This document shows, piece by piece, positions 10,845 to 20,963 of a DNA stretch of 64,000 nucleotides (position 1 is the first letter of the stretch; every line of letters begins with the position of its first letter). The translations under genes were made by a program, and so were the position numbers. The notes beneath the pieces were generated by a model that was not told where the DNA came from, searched no databases, and worked only from the letters and a program-made list of their open reading frames with translations. The DNA is taken from NCBI RefSeq assembly GCF_036373705.1, contig NC_089851.1, positions 60,745,850 to 60,809,849 on the forward strand, in the 5' to 3' direction. Source of the DNA: Amia ocellicauda (lineage: Eukaryota > Chordata > Actinopteri > Amiiformes > Amiidae).

Positions 10845-11022
10845 GTTAGTCAGATATCAATTCGTTATTTTAACTTTTTTTATAAAAGTGACCTGCCTGG
10901 TATGACCTGAGTAATGGGGATAATGTTTCTATCTCTCACAAATTTAATAAGACAATTGAAAAAAGTAATAGTTTAAGAATATATACACAGATATATATAT
11001 ACCATTGTTTAAAAGAAACTCA

Positions 11023-11878
11023 CCTATCTACCCACTGGTATTGGGCATTTTCTACACCAGCACCTTCATATCTGTTCGCTAATCTGCATTCCAACTGCAC
11101 CATCACCCAGGAAAGGATCATCCAATTCTCATTCATAACAGCGTAGGATGACATGGTGTCAGATGTCAACTTAATTTTTCTGGCAACTTTCCTGGTGTGG
11201 TCAGATCTCATTACTTGCCCAAATGTGCCCTGTGTAAACTTGTTGATGACTGACTCTTGACATTGATGCTTCTGTATCAGACAATCAGTAAAATGTTGGT
11301 ATACCTCAGAGAAAGTTTTTCCAGCCATTGTGGATTGTCAGCAAACCAGTGCTTTTTTCATGCTTTACAGCACAGTCTGGATGTAAATATATAATATTGA
11401 CCACTGATGCCAACAATCACTCTGGGTCTTCCCACCCCAGATGAGACTATCTGTGGCTGAGAACATCCATGTAAGCAGCGAAGTGTGAAATTGTTTTTCA
11501 ACCTGCTCATAATGGTACTATCCTCAGGTTTCCAAATAAAGAATAGGTGGAGCTGAAAATACTTTGGTCAAAACAGCGAAACACTGTTCATTGGGAGACA
11601 TACAGGACGCGATCCAGGCCACAGTCCCAAGGCTTCTAATTCTGTCTTCATCCACACCTTCCACTCTTGAGAACATCTCCAACCCTTGATTCCTTTATCA
11701 AAACTATTTGTGTGAGGAGAAGCAAATGATGACACTTGTATGGAAGTAGGTGGTAGGGGTGTACCTTTAGGCAAAATATATGAATAATTTTTAGTCCAGA
11801 CCACAAAGCTTGCACAGTACACAACTATTTTCTGTAATGGTGCGCTGGCAATGGCACTCACAGTCACAGACTCTGTAC
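11023..11878 (-). pseudogene. Unrecognised spliced gene, 856-bp exon with Cys-rich domain
   Basis: A reverse-strand exon lies between an acceptor (TTTATGCAG before 11878) and a donor (GATAG then GTGAGT at 11022). Frames read GTESVTVSAIASAPLQKIVV, then WKVWMKTELEALG, then LRCLHGCSQPQIVSSGVGRP followed by YYIFTSRLCCKA and KKHWFADNPQWLEKL. The CC/C-rich layout resembles domains of unknown function (DUF6729-like) in multi-copy fish proteins; I recall this only loosely. The exon is broken in several places. The order on the strand places it upstream of the exons at 6.2-7.6 kb, with the CR1 and Tc1 insertions in between. Confidence 0.45.
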
Positions 11879-12097
11879 CTGCATAAAATATCAAATATCA
11901 GTATCTTTTTATAGTGTTTAATTTTTTCTAAACTGGTAATTATTTAGTGTAAAACATTAAGAAAAACATGTATATAGTGACAGTACAGACAAAAACTTAG
12001 GTTTGTGAAACAACAAAAGCAATGAATTGTGTATTTGTATGCATGTGCACATAATGGTGATTTCAGTACACTTATCAATGAAATGTAAATAGCATAC

Positions 12098-12168
12098 CTT
12101 GTGCTTGACCAGATGGAGCCACTTCTGACACCATTGATAACAGTGGTGATGTAGGCTTTACAGGTGGA
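12098..12168 (-). pseudogene. Unrecognised spliced gene, small exon
   Basis: The reverse-strand reading PPVKPTSPLLSMVSEVAPSG lies between an acceptor (ACATAAG before 12168) and a donor (CACAAG then GTATGC at 12097). It is a short Pro/Ser-rich linker exon, same strand as its neighbours. Confidence 0.4.
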
Positions 12169-12260
12169 CTTATGTTTTAAAAACAAAGAAATGTTTCAAA
12201 TGAAAGTTATGTTTATTAAGATTATGCAAGTAATACATATTTACAATCTGACTGGCATAC

Positions 12261-12316
12261 ATCCTTGTTGGTAGTGTCACCTCCAGGTGGTCTTGATACT
12301 GTAGAATTAGATCGTT
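12261..12316 (-). pseudogene. Unrecognised spliced gene, small exon
   Basis: The reverse-strand reading RSNSTVSRPPGGDTTNKD lies between CAG (before 12316) and GTATGC (12260). It is similar in character to the next exon at 12098-12168, from which it is separated by a short intron. Confidence 0.4.
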
Positions 12317-12597
12317 CTGAATGTATTAAAAAAAGTTTATTCATATTCTTACTGTGAAGCAGATTAATTGTTAGTGTTAGTATTAGTATGGCAATAACAA
12401 TATTCCATGTTTAAAGTTTTTATCTTTGGTTGTGCCACCTTATTCACTAATAAGATAATTTCTATGTGAAATGAACATAGATAACTTGTTTCACTTTTGA
12501 CTAGTTTCAAAATCAAAATAACATAATAAACGTTTACTTACAAGCTTGTGCAGTAAATTTAGATGGTGATATATCTATCATTACCTTTTCCAGGTAT

Positions 12598-13393
12598 TCA
12601 TGACCACTGACAGGTGAAGTGAATAACACTGATAATCTCGTTATCATGGCACCTGTCAGTGGGTGGGATATATTAGGCAGCAAGTGAACATTTTGTCCTC
12701 AAAGTTGATGTGTTAGAAGCAGGAAAAATGGACAAGCGTAAGGATCTGAGTGACTTTGACATGGGCCAAATTGTGATGGCTATACGACTGGGTCAGAGCA
12801 TCTCCAAAACTGCAGCTCGGGTGTTCCCGGTTTGCAGTGGTCAGTATCTATCAAAAGTGGTCCTAGGAAGGAAAAGCAGTGAACCGGCGACAGGGTCATG
12901 GGTCGGCCAAGGCTCATTGATGCACGTGGGGAGCGAAGGCTGGCCCGTGTGGTCCGATCCAACAGAAAAAGTTAATGCTGGTTCTGATAGAAAGGTGTCG
13001 GAACACGCAGTGCATCACAGTTTGTTGCGTATGGGGCTGCGTAGCCGCAGACTAGTCAGGGTGCCCATGCTGACCCCTGTCTACTGCCGAAAGTGCCTAC
13101 AATGGGCACGTGAGCATCAGAACTGGACCACGGAGCAATGGAAAAAGGTGGCCTGGTCTGATGAATCACGAGTTCAGGGTGTTGACTTGGCCTCCAAATT
13201 CCCCAGATCTCAATCAAATCGAGCATCTGTGGTATGTGCTGGACAAACAAATCTGATCCATGGAGGCCCCACCTCGCATCTTACTGGTCTTACAGGAGTC
13301 CATGCCTCGACAGGTCAGGGCTGTTTTGGCGGAAAAAGGGGGACCTACACAATCTTAGGCAGGTGGTCATAATGTTATGACTGATTGGTGTAT
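12598..13393 (+). mobile_element. Tc1-type DNA transposon remnant with large internal deletion
   Basis: The transposase begins near 12728 ([20 protein letters not shown]), runs through the first helix-turn-helix, changes frame, and resumes with [20 protein letters not shown] and [10 protein letters not shown], which contains the first catalytic Asp. The sequence then jumps to the C-terminal region (out-of-frame equivalent of [13 protein letters not shown]), so most of the DDE core is gone. The right terminal repeat (GTGGTCATAATGTTATGACT) is present at 13356-13375 and the left end is degraded. It belongs to the same family as the remnant at 3622-4049. Confidence 0.87.
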
Positions 13394-13479
13394 ATCTAGT
13401 AAATAGAAAATATTTAAGTATTTAATTTTTGTTTTTAACTTCATGACATTCGTTACTACTTGAAGTAGTGAAGTAATTA

Positions 13480-14000
13480 CATGCCTGGTTCTTGTGGGGG
13501 AGGCACAGACACTGTTGAGGGAACAGAAACAGCCCGAGGGGGCACAGACACCATCGAGGGAACAGAAACAGCCCCAAGTAGCACAGACACTGTTGAGGTA
13601 GCTCTAGAAAAAAGATCCCTTTTCCTCTGCAAGTAACTTTGTAGCTTATGCATTTTTGTCCCCGGTACACATTTTCTGCTGAGAATAAATGCAGCATAAC
13701 CATCGGCTTCGCTTTATCGAAATCTCTCTCCAGGTGTCTTCAGCGCGCACCCCAAATCCAACAAGATTGTCATCTTCAGATTTCTCAGGTCCCATTGGCA
13801 CATCTTTCTTGTGCGTTTCAAATTTCAGAAGATCCTCAATTTTGTTGTGGCTCAGTGCATAATCAATGAATGACATTAAACTGTCCTTACTGTGTCCTTG
13901 TGAAGAAGGAAACCTTTAGCTGTTTCCTCCTGTACATTTGTGATCAGGTACATGGTGTAACCGACATCATTTTCCAGAAGCCATCTGAATGATTTCCCCT
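13480..14000 (-). pseudogene. Unrecognised spliced gene, 5'-side exon region
   Basis: Reverse-strand pieces in different frames read MSFIDYALSHNKIEDLLKFE, then ETHKKDVPMGPEKSEDDNLV, then GYAAFILSRKCVPGTKMHKL and a tail rich in VSVP motifs (SVPSMVSVPP). The consistent strand and the protein-like composition suggest a decayed exon or exons of the gene represented at 6.2-12.3 kb. It is broken in several places. No known domain is recognised. Confidence 0.4.
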
Positions 14001-14569
14001 AATATCAGCCAAAGTCGCCGCAGTTGGTCTTTGAGACCTTTTTGGATCACGTGCGGAACAGACCAGGGAGGCGCCAACCATGACTCATTTCAAAAAGGGC
14101 AAAAGGAGCACTGTTTTTATTGTTTGAGTATTTTACATTACGAAAATTAAACATACAAAGTTTTAATACTCATGATTAAAAACTGTTTTTAAAATACAAT
14201 TCTAAAATCATTTCTGAAACTTTTAAAATCCTTAAAAGTTTTAAACAGAACAAGTGAATTCAAAAGTGTGTTAAATATCAAAACAATTTGCATTAAATAT
14301 GGCAAACTGCCAAAATAACTATAATGAAAAAAAAACATCTGATGTGTTGTTTTAAAACGGTAGATGCATTAGACAAAATAAAGAACAAAACATGTTTCTA
14401 AAGCAATACAAAACAGTCTAATACATCTTTTTCTAATTTTAAAAACAGTCAGCACATCAGACAAACCATAAACATAAAAAAAACCCTCAAAACCCTGTGA
14501 TTTAAAACCATTTAAAACAAAGACCATAATCAGTCTTTATAAAATTAAAATCAACAATCCTGCAGAGGA
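14001..14569. other. AT-rich, no feature recognised
   Basis: Largely A/T-rich sequence with many TTTTAAAA-type motifs (about 14100-14540). No open frame, tandem repeat or mobile-element end is supported. Confidence 0.5.
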
Positions 14570-15044
14570 GGCCCTCACAGTCCTGATAGAGATGTTCTTT
14601 CTATGCTTCCCAGTGCTGATGCTCCACTCCGGACCAGTTCCTGTCTCTGCTGTGCTAACTCCTCTCCACAGGCCATGGTTGCCTCGCCGGCACCCTCAAT
14701 CTGTGTGGATGGTGCCTAGGCGCCGGCGCCTCGGCTCCTCACAGACCTGCAGAGAGAGAGAGAGACAGAGAACCAGTCTGGGTGCACATGGGAAGCTTCA
14801 CTCACGTCTGTACTCCTGAGACCAGCGTGTCAGGTCGGACTCTGCTCCTGAGGAGCAGCCCTGAGGTGGGGGCCCAAGGACCCCTGGACCAGACTTATTA
14901 GGAGGAGGAGTGCCTTTTACCCCCCCCCTCACCACCTTTGATCTTCTTAACAAGAGGGATGGGGTAGTTGGGGTATCTCTTCCCCTCTCTCTTCCTCTCC
15001 TTTGGCCGTCTGGCCAACTCCTCCTCTGTCATGGAGGCTTTGGC

Positions 15045-15188
15045 CCCTAACATCGAATCCTGGGTGGGGCAGTGCAGTTGTACCCTTGAGCAAGGTACTT
15101 CACTTAGATTGCTCCAGTAAAATGCCCAGCTGTATAAATGGGTACAAATGTAAGTCGCCCTGGATAAGAGTGTCAGCTAAATGACAAA
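15045..15188 (+). mobile_element. tRNA-derived SINE, 3' part
   Basis: It begins with a B-box-like TCGAATCC, then the fish SINE body (GTACCCTTGAGCAAGGTACTT, CCAGCTGTATAAATGGGTA) and the tail GTAAGTCGCCCTGGATAAGAG. It ends in AAATGACAAA and an (AAT)n run. The tRNA-like 5' head is missing. It interrupts the ORF1 part of the Tx1-type LINE, so it arrived later. Confidence 0.8.

Positions 15189-15241
<53 letters not shown>
15189..15241. repeat. (AAT)n microsatellite, SINE tail
   Basis: About 17 AAT units directly after the SINE body. Tails of this SINE type often expand in this way. Confidence 0.97.
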
Positions 15242-15244
<3 letters not shown>

Positions 15245-16318
15245 GCAGGGACCCCTGGGTGAGACCGTGGCCCTGCCGCTCCTCTATCCCCCTTCTCTGA
15301 GGTGGCTAGAGGAGGCACCCTTCTGTGCTGGCGGTTTCGACACCTGTGTGGCGCCGATATTCCTGTCCTTTGCCTTTCTTTCTATACGAGCCAGCACCTG
15401 ATCTAATTCACCCTCCAGCTACAACGGTTCCAGGGCTTTCTTTCTCACCTGCCTGTCGCAGCTGGAGGGAGGGCTGGCTCTCTTCTGCAAGACGGTCTCA
15501 CCTACACTATCTTTCGACCCGGTTCCCGAGGCTCTGCTCTCCACTCTCACACATGGAGGAGCGGTGGGTCTGGTTTTCTTTTCAGCGGTTTTCAGGGGGC
15601 TGGTCCACCAAGGCAGGGCCCGATGTTCCGTTTTTGCTGGAGGAGGGAGTGGAACTTCTGCCTCGGCTCCAGCGAGGGGTGGGCCGGGGGGAGCTCGACT
15701 ATCTTGGGCTGCCTCCAGAGAGGAGACATTATTCGGGTTCTTGGCAGATTTCTCCTCTCTGTCCACCACTTTTCTCTTTTTATTGCTCACCTTCACCCAA
15801 CCCCCCCCTTCTGACTGTTCCCCCTTTCTCTTAAGTGGTTCCTTTGGGGTAGGGGGAGGTTCTGGAGCCAGGTCATATATCTGTTCTTCTTCTCCCTCTC
15901 CCTCCTCCTCCCGCGCCGGGCCTCCCTCATGTTCCGGCTCAGGGTCCAGAATGGAATCGTGAGAAGGGAGACCCAACTCTATTTGTGTATGACTGGAGGC
16001 AGTTCTTATAGATATGGCCCCCACAGCTGCAGAGGTAGTAGAGTAACTTTTCTCTGCAGGCGTGTGTGCAGAGTTTTGGCATCCCGTCATAGTAGACCAG
16101 CCCCCTAGCTTCTCTGATCTGTATAGTATTGGGGAGGTGGCAGACCTTCTCTGGATTCTCCACGCTCCGCCTCAATCGAATCCGGCACTGCCACGTTCCC
16201 CCCACACACTGTCCACATCCAACATCCAACTATTCGAGTGGAGAGCTCACTGAACCTCGCAAGCCAGATCTTCACGTCCTTGCCTGAGACCATCTCACAG
16301 AAAAATTGCACAGTCACT

Positions 16319-18790
16319 ATTCTATATGTGTTTTAGTATGTCAAGCAGAAATGCCTGTCCGTGATCTTTTTAGATGCAGATGCACACAGAGCACGCTAGA
16401 GGGGGAGTGGGTCAGGAATTGGAAAGGCGAGATTTGTTTTAGTCATGGGTCAAGACAGAGTGCAGGAGTTACAGTTTTATTTTCAGGGCATTTTAGATTA
16501 GTTTCTGTTTTAATGACTGAGGTGGTGGAAGGACGCCTGCTTGTTGTCAAGGCAGTAGTTGAGAGACGATTGTTTGTTTTTATAAATGTATATGCACCAA
16601 CAAATGGCAGGGAGAGAGCGGGGGGTTTAAAACAGCTTGACAATGACAATTATTGATTTTAATTGCACCCTGCATGACAAACTTGACAGGAACCACACTG
16701 AGCCGCACTCCCAGTCTGCCAGGGAGATGAGGGGGCTGCAGGAGAGGCATGACCTGCAGAATGTGTGGAGGAGTTTGTATGGGGCAGAAAGGCAGTATAG
16801 CTGGTCGGAGGTGCGGGAGGACACTCTCTCCCTATCCAGGCTTGATCAGATTTACACTGTACTCCAGTGAGGTGGATGAGCCTCAGACCAACATGCAGCA
16901 TCTCCTTGGAGACCTGCCGCAGGTGCCGGAGGAGAAGCAGGCTGGGCTGGAGGGGGAGCTCACCCTGCAGGAGCTTACTGCTGCTCTTCATGGGTTGAGT
17001 ACAAGGAAGGCCAAGGGCATTGATGGCCTGCCAGTTGAGTTTTATAGCACCTTCTGGGGTCTGCTGGGGACTGACCTGCTGGCAGTGATGCAGGAGAGCA
17101 TCCAGCAAGGGGCGCTGCAAGTGAGCTGCAGGCGTGCCCTCGTGGCACTGTTGCCCAAGAAGGATGACCTGTGCTAGAACTGAAGCTCCTCTCCAGAGTG
17201 ATGGCCTGATCCATCTGATCCACCCTGACCAGTCCTAGTGTGTGCCTGGTAGGTCCATACAGGACAACATCCTGTTCATTAGGCACATCATGGAGGTCTC
17301 CAGGCTGTTGGGGTTAAAGACTGGTCTCATTGCGCTGGACCAGGAAAAGGCTTTTGACCGGGTTGAGCACCAGTACCTGTGGCGGATGATGGAGGCTTTT
17401 GGGTTCAGCCCTGTTTTCATAGCCATGACCAGGGTGCTCTATGGTGACACTCAAAACATATTGAAAATCAATGTTGGCTTGAGCGCCCCCTTCAGGGTGT
17501 ACAGGGGAATCTGGCAGGGCTGCCCCATGTTGGGATGCTCCACTCCATGGCCATTGAGCCCTTGCAGCAGGAGCTGCACAGAGTGGTGGGGGGGCTTTAT
17601 GTCCCTTGCTGCCCGACACCCTTCCGCTTCTCTGCCTACGCTGATGATGTGGTGGTGCTGGTGGGGTGCGAGGGGGATGTGGACAGAATCAGCACCTCGC
17701 TCTGGGACTTAAACCAAAGTGAACTGGTCCAAGAGCACGGGGTTGCTGCTGGGGGAGTTGGGGGGGCAGGGAGGCCTGCAACTCCCTGGAGGATTACAGT
17801 GGTGCAGAGGTGGTCTCAAGTACTTGGGGGTGCACCTGGGGGATCAGGCCATGGAGCAGAGGAACTGGGAGGGGATGCCGGAGGGGCTGCGGGGGAGGCT
17901 CGGGCGATGGCGCTGGCTGCTCCCTCAGTGGTCTTCTTCTGGACTGGTCTGCACTGGCTGTGAAAGGGGGTACTATACCTGCCCCGTGATTAGGGGGGGC
18001 AAGGGCTGGTGGACGTGGAGTGCAGGATGGCTGCTTTCCATCTGCAGTTCCTGCAGAAGCTGGTCTACGGGCCGAGCCTCCTGTCCTGGAGGCCGCTTAC
18101 GTGGACCTTGCTCCGTCATGTGGGGACGCTGCAGGTGGACAGTGCAATGTCCCTGATGGACATTAGCAGGCTGGCAGCAGGCAACCTTCCTGGGTTCTAC
18201 CGCAGTGTGTTGAGGGCCTGGCAGCTGCTCACAGCCTGACATGTGTACAGCTCCCTCATCCTGCACTGGCTGTTCCAGATGCCCATCATCTGGACCGGGG
18301 TGTTCCAGCTGCATGATCTGCTGGCTGGAGGATTGTGGACAGCCTGGAAGGGAAAATGGGTGTGCGCTCCCTGCGCTGGACAGGTATTCTGCTCGGCCGA
18401 GGCCGGTGCCACCCTGCCTTCTGAAGGGAAACTGCTGCTGAGGGAGTGTTTCCTCCAGCTCCAGACCCCAGAGCCCCTGTTCAAGTTCCCCAATTTGCTG
18501 GTTTCCCCCTTCCCTGAGGTATGATGGAGGCCTCTCAGGGACCCTGTTGAGGAGGGGTCCGCAGGAGTTGTCCCTGGATGGGGCCTGTGTGAAGGCCCGG
18601 CACCAAACGCAGCTCTTGCCGCTAACTGACATGCCCTGGAGGGACAGGCTGGGGGGGGAGGAGGGGAAGGGGGAGCCAGTATGGCACAGTGTGTATCAGC
18701 CACTGCTGAAAAGAGAGCTTGGGATCTGCAGTGGAGAGTGCTCCACGTTATCATTGCCATCAAGTACTTCCTGTTGCTAATTAACGTTGC
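16319..18790 (+). mobile_element. Tx1/L1-clade LINE, ORF2 part (endonuclease to C-terminal domain)
   Basis: The forward strand holds ORF2 in order: endonuclease pieces (DAHTEHA-like start near 16380, SHGSRQSAGVTVLFSGHF, FINVYAPTNGR), linker, then reverse transcriptase with LSTRKAKGIDGLPVEFYSTF (about 17000), ALVALLPKK, PGRSIQDNILFIRHIMEVSR, LIALDQEKAFDRVEHQYLWR (about 17330) and SAYADDVVVLVG (about 17630, catalytic YADD). The C-terminal part reaches about 18770. Frames change several times, so it is dead. Its start is internal to the endonuclease, where it meets the inverted ORF1 part. Confidence 0.88.
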
Positions 18791-18856
18791 ACAGTGTGAT
18801 ATCAGTTTGCACACCTTTCTCTTTCTTGTTCTCAAGTCCTTTGTGTAGGCTTCCCC

Positions 18857-18928
18857 CACCGCTCCCCGGAATCAATCCCCAGTCTCCCGCAAGACAGGTA
18901 GACATACTCACCACTATACTAATGAGGA
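18857..18928 (-). pseudogene. tRNA-Asp(GTC) relic
   Basis: The reverse strand starts TCCTCATTAGTATAGTGG, very close to vertebrate tRNA-Asp. It has a CTGTCTT anticodon loop (GTC) and GGAGACTGGGGATTGATTCC. The anticodon stem is only partly paired and the T stem and acceptor 3' side are altered, so it is unlikely to be functional. It is the first of a run of decayed tRNA genes. Confidence 0.75.
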
Positions 18929-19125
18929 GCTGCCCCTGGTGCCCCTGCTGCCCCCACATCTTCCGCCACGTCCTTTTACGGTTCTAAATTTGTCAGAGCA
19001 AGGTGAGGGCAGCATCCCTGCCTCACCTGCCTACTTTATTCAACCTTGTGAGTGTCCTTCAGTCAGCTCAGGCTGCGGAAGGCAATCCTGGACCACTACT
19101 CGCATTCCTAGTACCCTGCCGAGTG

Positions 19126-19201
19126 GTCAGGATGTCCGAGCAGTCTAAGAGGCTGCGTTCATGTTGCAGTCACCTCTGGAGTTCAAGTCCCACTTCTGAC
19201 A
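19126..19201 (+). pseudogene. tRNA-Leu relic with CAT in the anticodon position
   Basis: It starts GTCAGGATGTCCGAGCAGTC and ends GTCCCACTTCTGACA, closely matching vertebrate tRNA-Leu(CAG/CAA) with its long variable arm. The anticodon loop reads TTCATGT, i.e. CAT instead of CAG, and about seven bases of the variable/T arm are missing (76 versus about 83 nt). The acceptor ends still pair. Probably dead. Confidence 0.8.
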
Positions 19202-19256
19202 TATCCAGTGTTCCTTTTGCCCTTCTTCAAACGTGTCAGCAGGAACACCTTTGTCT

Positions 19257-19309
19257 GTCTCTGTGGTGTAATTGATTAGCTGTTGACCATTAGAATCCAC
19301 CCAGGGAGG
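19257..19309 (+). pseudogene. tRNA-Asn relic in the diverged module
   Basis: It begins GTCTCTGTGGTGTAATTGAT and ends AATCCACCCAGGGAG, but is only about 53 nt long. Much of the D/anticodon and T arms is missing compared with the 74-nt array copies. Confidence 0.85.
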
Positions 19310-19484
19310 GCCCCCTTTACCCCCCACCCCCTGTTATTATTTCTACTTCCGGCAGTCAGCTTGCCAGACTGCGGCTTTCCTTCAGCCACATTAACCTTAT
19401 GCTGCTTGCTGCGGACGGCCATCTTGCTAAAGTCTAAGGAGGTTTTAGAAGCTTCCTTTACATTGCCTAGATCAACATAAACCA

Positions 19485-19558
19485 AGGCAATGCTGGGATT
19501 CAAACCCAGAGTTTCCTGTTTACAAGATAGGTGCTTTGACCAACTAAGCCACAGCGCC
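19485..19558 (-). pseudogene. tRNA-Thr(TGT)-like gene in the diverged module
   Basis: 74 nt with a TGT anticodon loop (CTTGTAA). The acceptor 5' strand GGCGCTG against CATTGCC has one mismatch and one G-T pair, better than in the array copies. The T loop is TTTGAAT (usual TTCGANT), weakening the B box, and the anticodon stem has one A-C mismatch. Probably a relic. Confidence 0.7.
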
Positions 19559-19868
19559 AGTACTCCCCTGTTCCCCAGTGCCTACACTCAGGGGTAAGGA
19601 GCAATACAAAACAAAACAAAACAAAGTGTGGATCCAGGCTGCAACAAAGGAAGCACACAGAGGTGTACACGTAAGGTTGATGGGAGCAACAAGCTTCCTG
19701 GTGAGCTTATCCGGGGGTGGCAATGGGAATTCGACATCGGCCGTTAGGTGCGTGTAGCCCACGCAGGGATGTCCTTTGGGTTTTGGTTCTTCTTTAAAAA
19801 CTGTCATCTGTCCTGTTGGCTTTCCGCTTCATAACGTCCTCCAATGGCTTTACTATTAGCCTATCTTG

Positions 19869-20499
19869 CTAAAACTAAGGGTTGATGTAACAGTTCGGGT
19901 GGGATATTTAACAGCCCCTCCCAACCTGCACACAACGAATAATGTGACAGCAAACAACTCAAACAACTGATACAAATGTGTGTATCCTAGCACAATGAAA
20001 TGTATTTGGAATAAATTACAGCACATTTAAGATGAGCAAAAAGATCATGAAAAAGGAAGGACAACAAAAGTCATAACAAATCAGACACTATTACAAATGG
20101 TGGCGATACAAAGTCCACAATGAAGTTCCCCCAGTCCTTTACCAGTTCATATCACACCCGACGCTGAGGTGCCGTGGAAATCATGGAAGTGTTGATTATA
20201 ACATGTCCATTATGGTCAAGACTTCCAAAGTGGGCAAAAGATTAATTTAACAGTCTTTTGTGTAATGAATCCGCGGTTGAAGTATTCCCCCACCATGCCG
20301 TCTCATTTCTCCTGTTCCTCTTCCCTTTCTCCTTTTATATCCGTTCCATAAATTAGGTCATCTGTAGTCCACCACATCCTCACCTGGAACCATGTATGCA
20401 CAACAGCACCAGCAGGGGATAGTGGTCACCACAATACACACTCATAACACAACATATAGAAAGCACAAGCTTCACAAGGTGCACATAAAGCCCACCTAA
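19869..20499. other. No feature recognised between the diverged module and the next tRNA relic
   Basis: Mixed-composition sequence with no supported open frame, tandem repeat or RNA gene. Confidence 0.5.
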
Positions 20500-20572
20500 G
20501 GCACTGCTGGGATTCAAACCCAGGACCTCCTGTTTGCTAAACAAGCACTTTAACCAACTAAGCCAAGATGCT
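20500..20572 (-). pseudogene. tRNA-Thr-derived relic with AGC anticodon loop
   Basis: The reverse strand has the Thr-type body (TGGCTTAGTTGGTTAAAG and CCTGGGTTTGAATCCCAGCA) but the anticodon loop reads TTAGCAA, i.e. AGC (Ala) in place of AGT. The acceptor stem is badly paired (AGCATCT against CAGTGCC), so it is probably not functional. Confidence 0.7.
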
Positions 20573-20587
20573 GCCAATAGTACCAGA

Positions 20588-20925
20588 ACAGCAGATCACG
20601 GACCACTGTCAATCAGATGCTTGCCTTGCCGTCCATCCATCCATCTATCTATCTATCAATCTATCTATGACTCTCGATATCTAACTCTCGCTTGCTAGTT
20701 AGCTAACTATGACTCTACACTCAGGCGTAAGGAACAAAACAAAACAAAACAAAACAAAACAAAATCTGGATGCAGGCTGCAACAAAGGAAGCACACAGAG
20801 GTGTAAATGTAAGGTTGACGGCACCAAGGCTGCAGCTGCTGCTGCCGATAGTAGCATAACAGCAGATCACGGACCACTGTCAATCAGATGCTTGCCTTGC
20901 CGTCCATCCATCCATCCATCCATCC

Positions 20926-20963
<38 letters not shown>

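Larger units (their letters stand above)
14570..16318 (-). mobile_element. Tx1/L1-clade LINE, ORF1 part (inverted relative to ORF2)
   Basis: The reverse strand from 16318 leftwards reads FCEMVSGKDVKIWLARFSEL, then CHLPNTIQIREARGLVYYDG and MPKLC, followed by a decayed zinc-knuckle region (CSCGGHIYKNCLQSYTNR) and a long low-complexity tail (15419-15980) ending in basic sequence. This layout is that of Tx1-type ORF1, a gag-like CCHC protein. More of the tail (MTEEELARRPKERKREGKRY) lies at about 14920-15030, beyond an inserted SINE. Several frame changes are present. The left limit is uncertain. Its N-terminal side faces the ORF2 part at 16319. Confidence 0.75.
19237..19868 (+). repeat. Diverged single copy of the array's tRNA module
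   Basis: This segment follows the module of the array step for step: Asn relic, GTTATTATTTCTACTTC, CTGCTTGCTGCGGACGGCC, Thr-like gene, a short (CAAAA) tract, GGCTGCAACAAAGGAAGCAC and the end at GCCTATCTTG. It has many substitutions and lacks the flanking minisatellite. The homology stops at the same right boundary as in the array (after 19868). It is thus an older or ancestral version outside the array. Confidence 0.9.

Noticed and set aside
15419-15962. Long Pro/Gly/Ser-rich open frames on both strands
   Set aside because: GC-rich low-complexity tail of the LINE ORF1; the plus-strand frames are shadows of it.
18197-18859. 220-codon minus-strand open frame
   Set aside because: Antisense shadow of the GC-rich Tx1-type ORF2; the plus strand carries the recognisable motifs.
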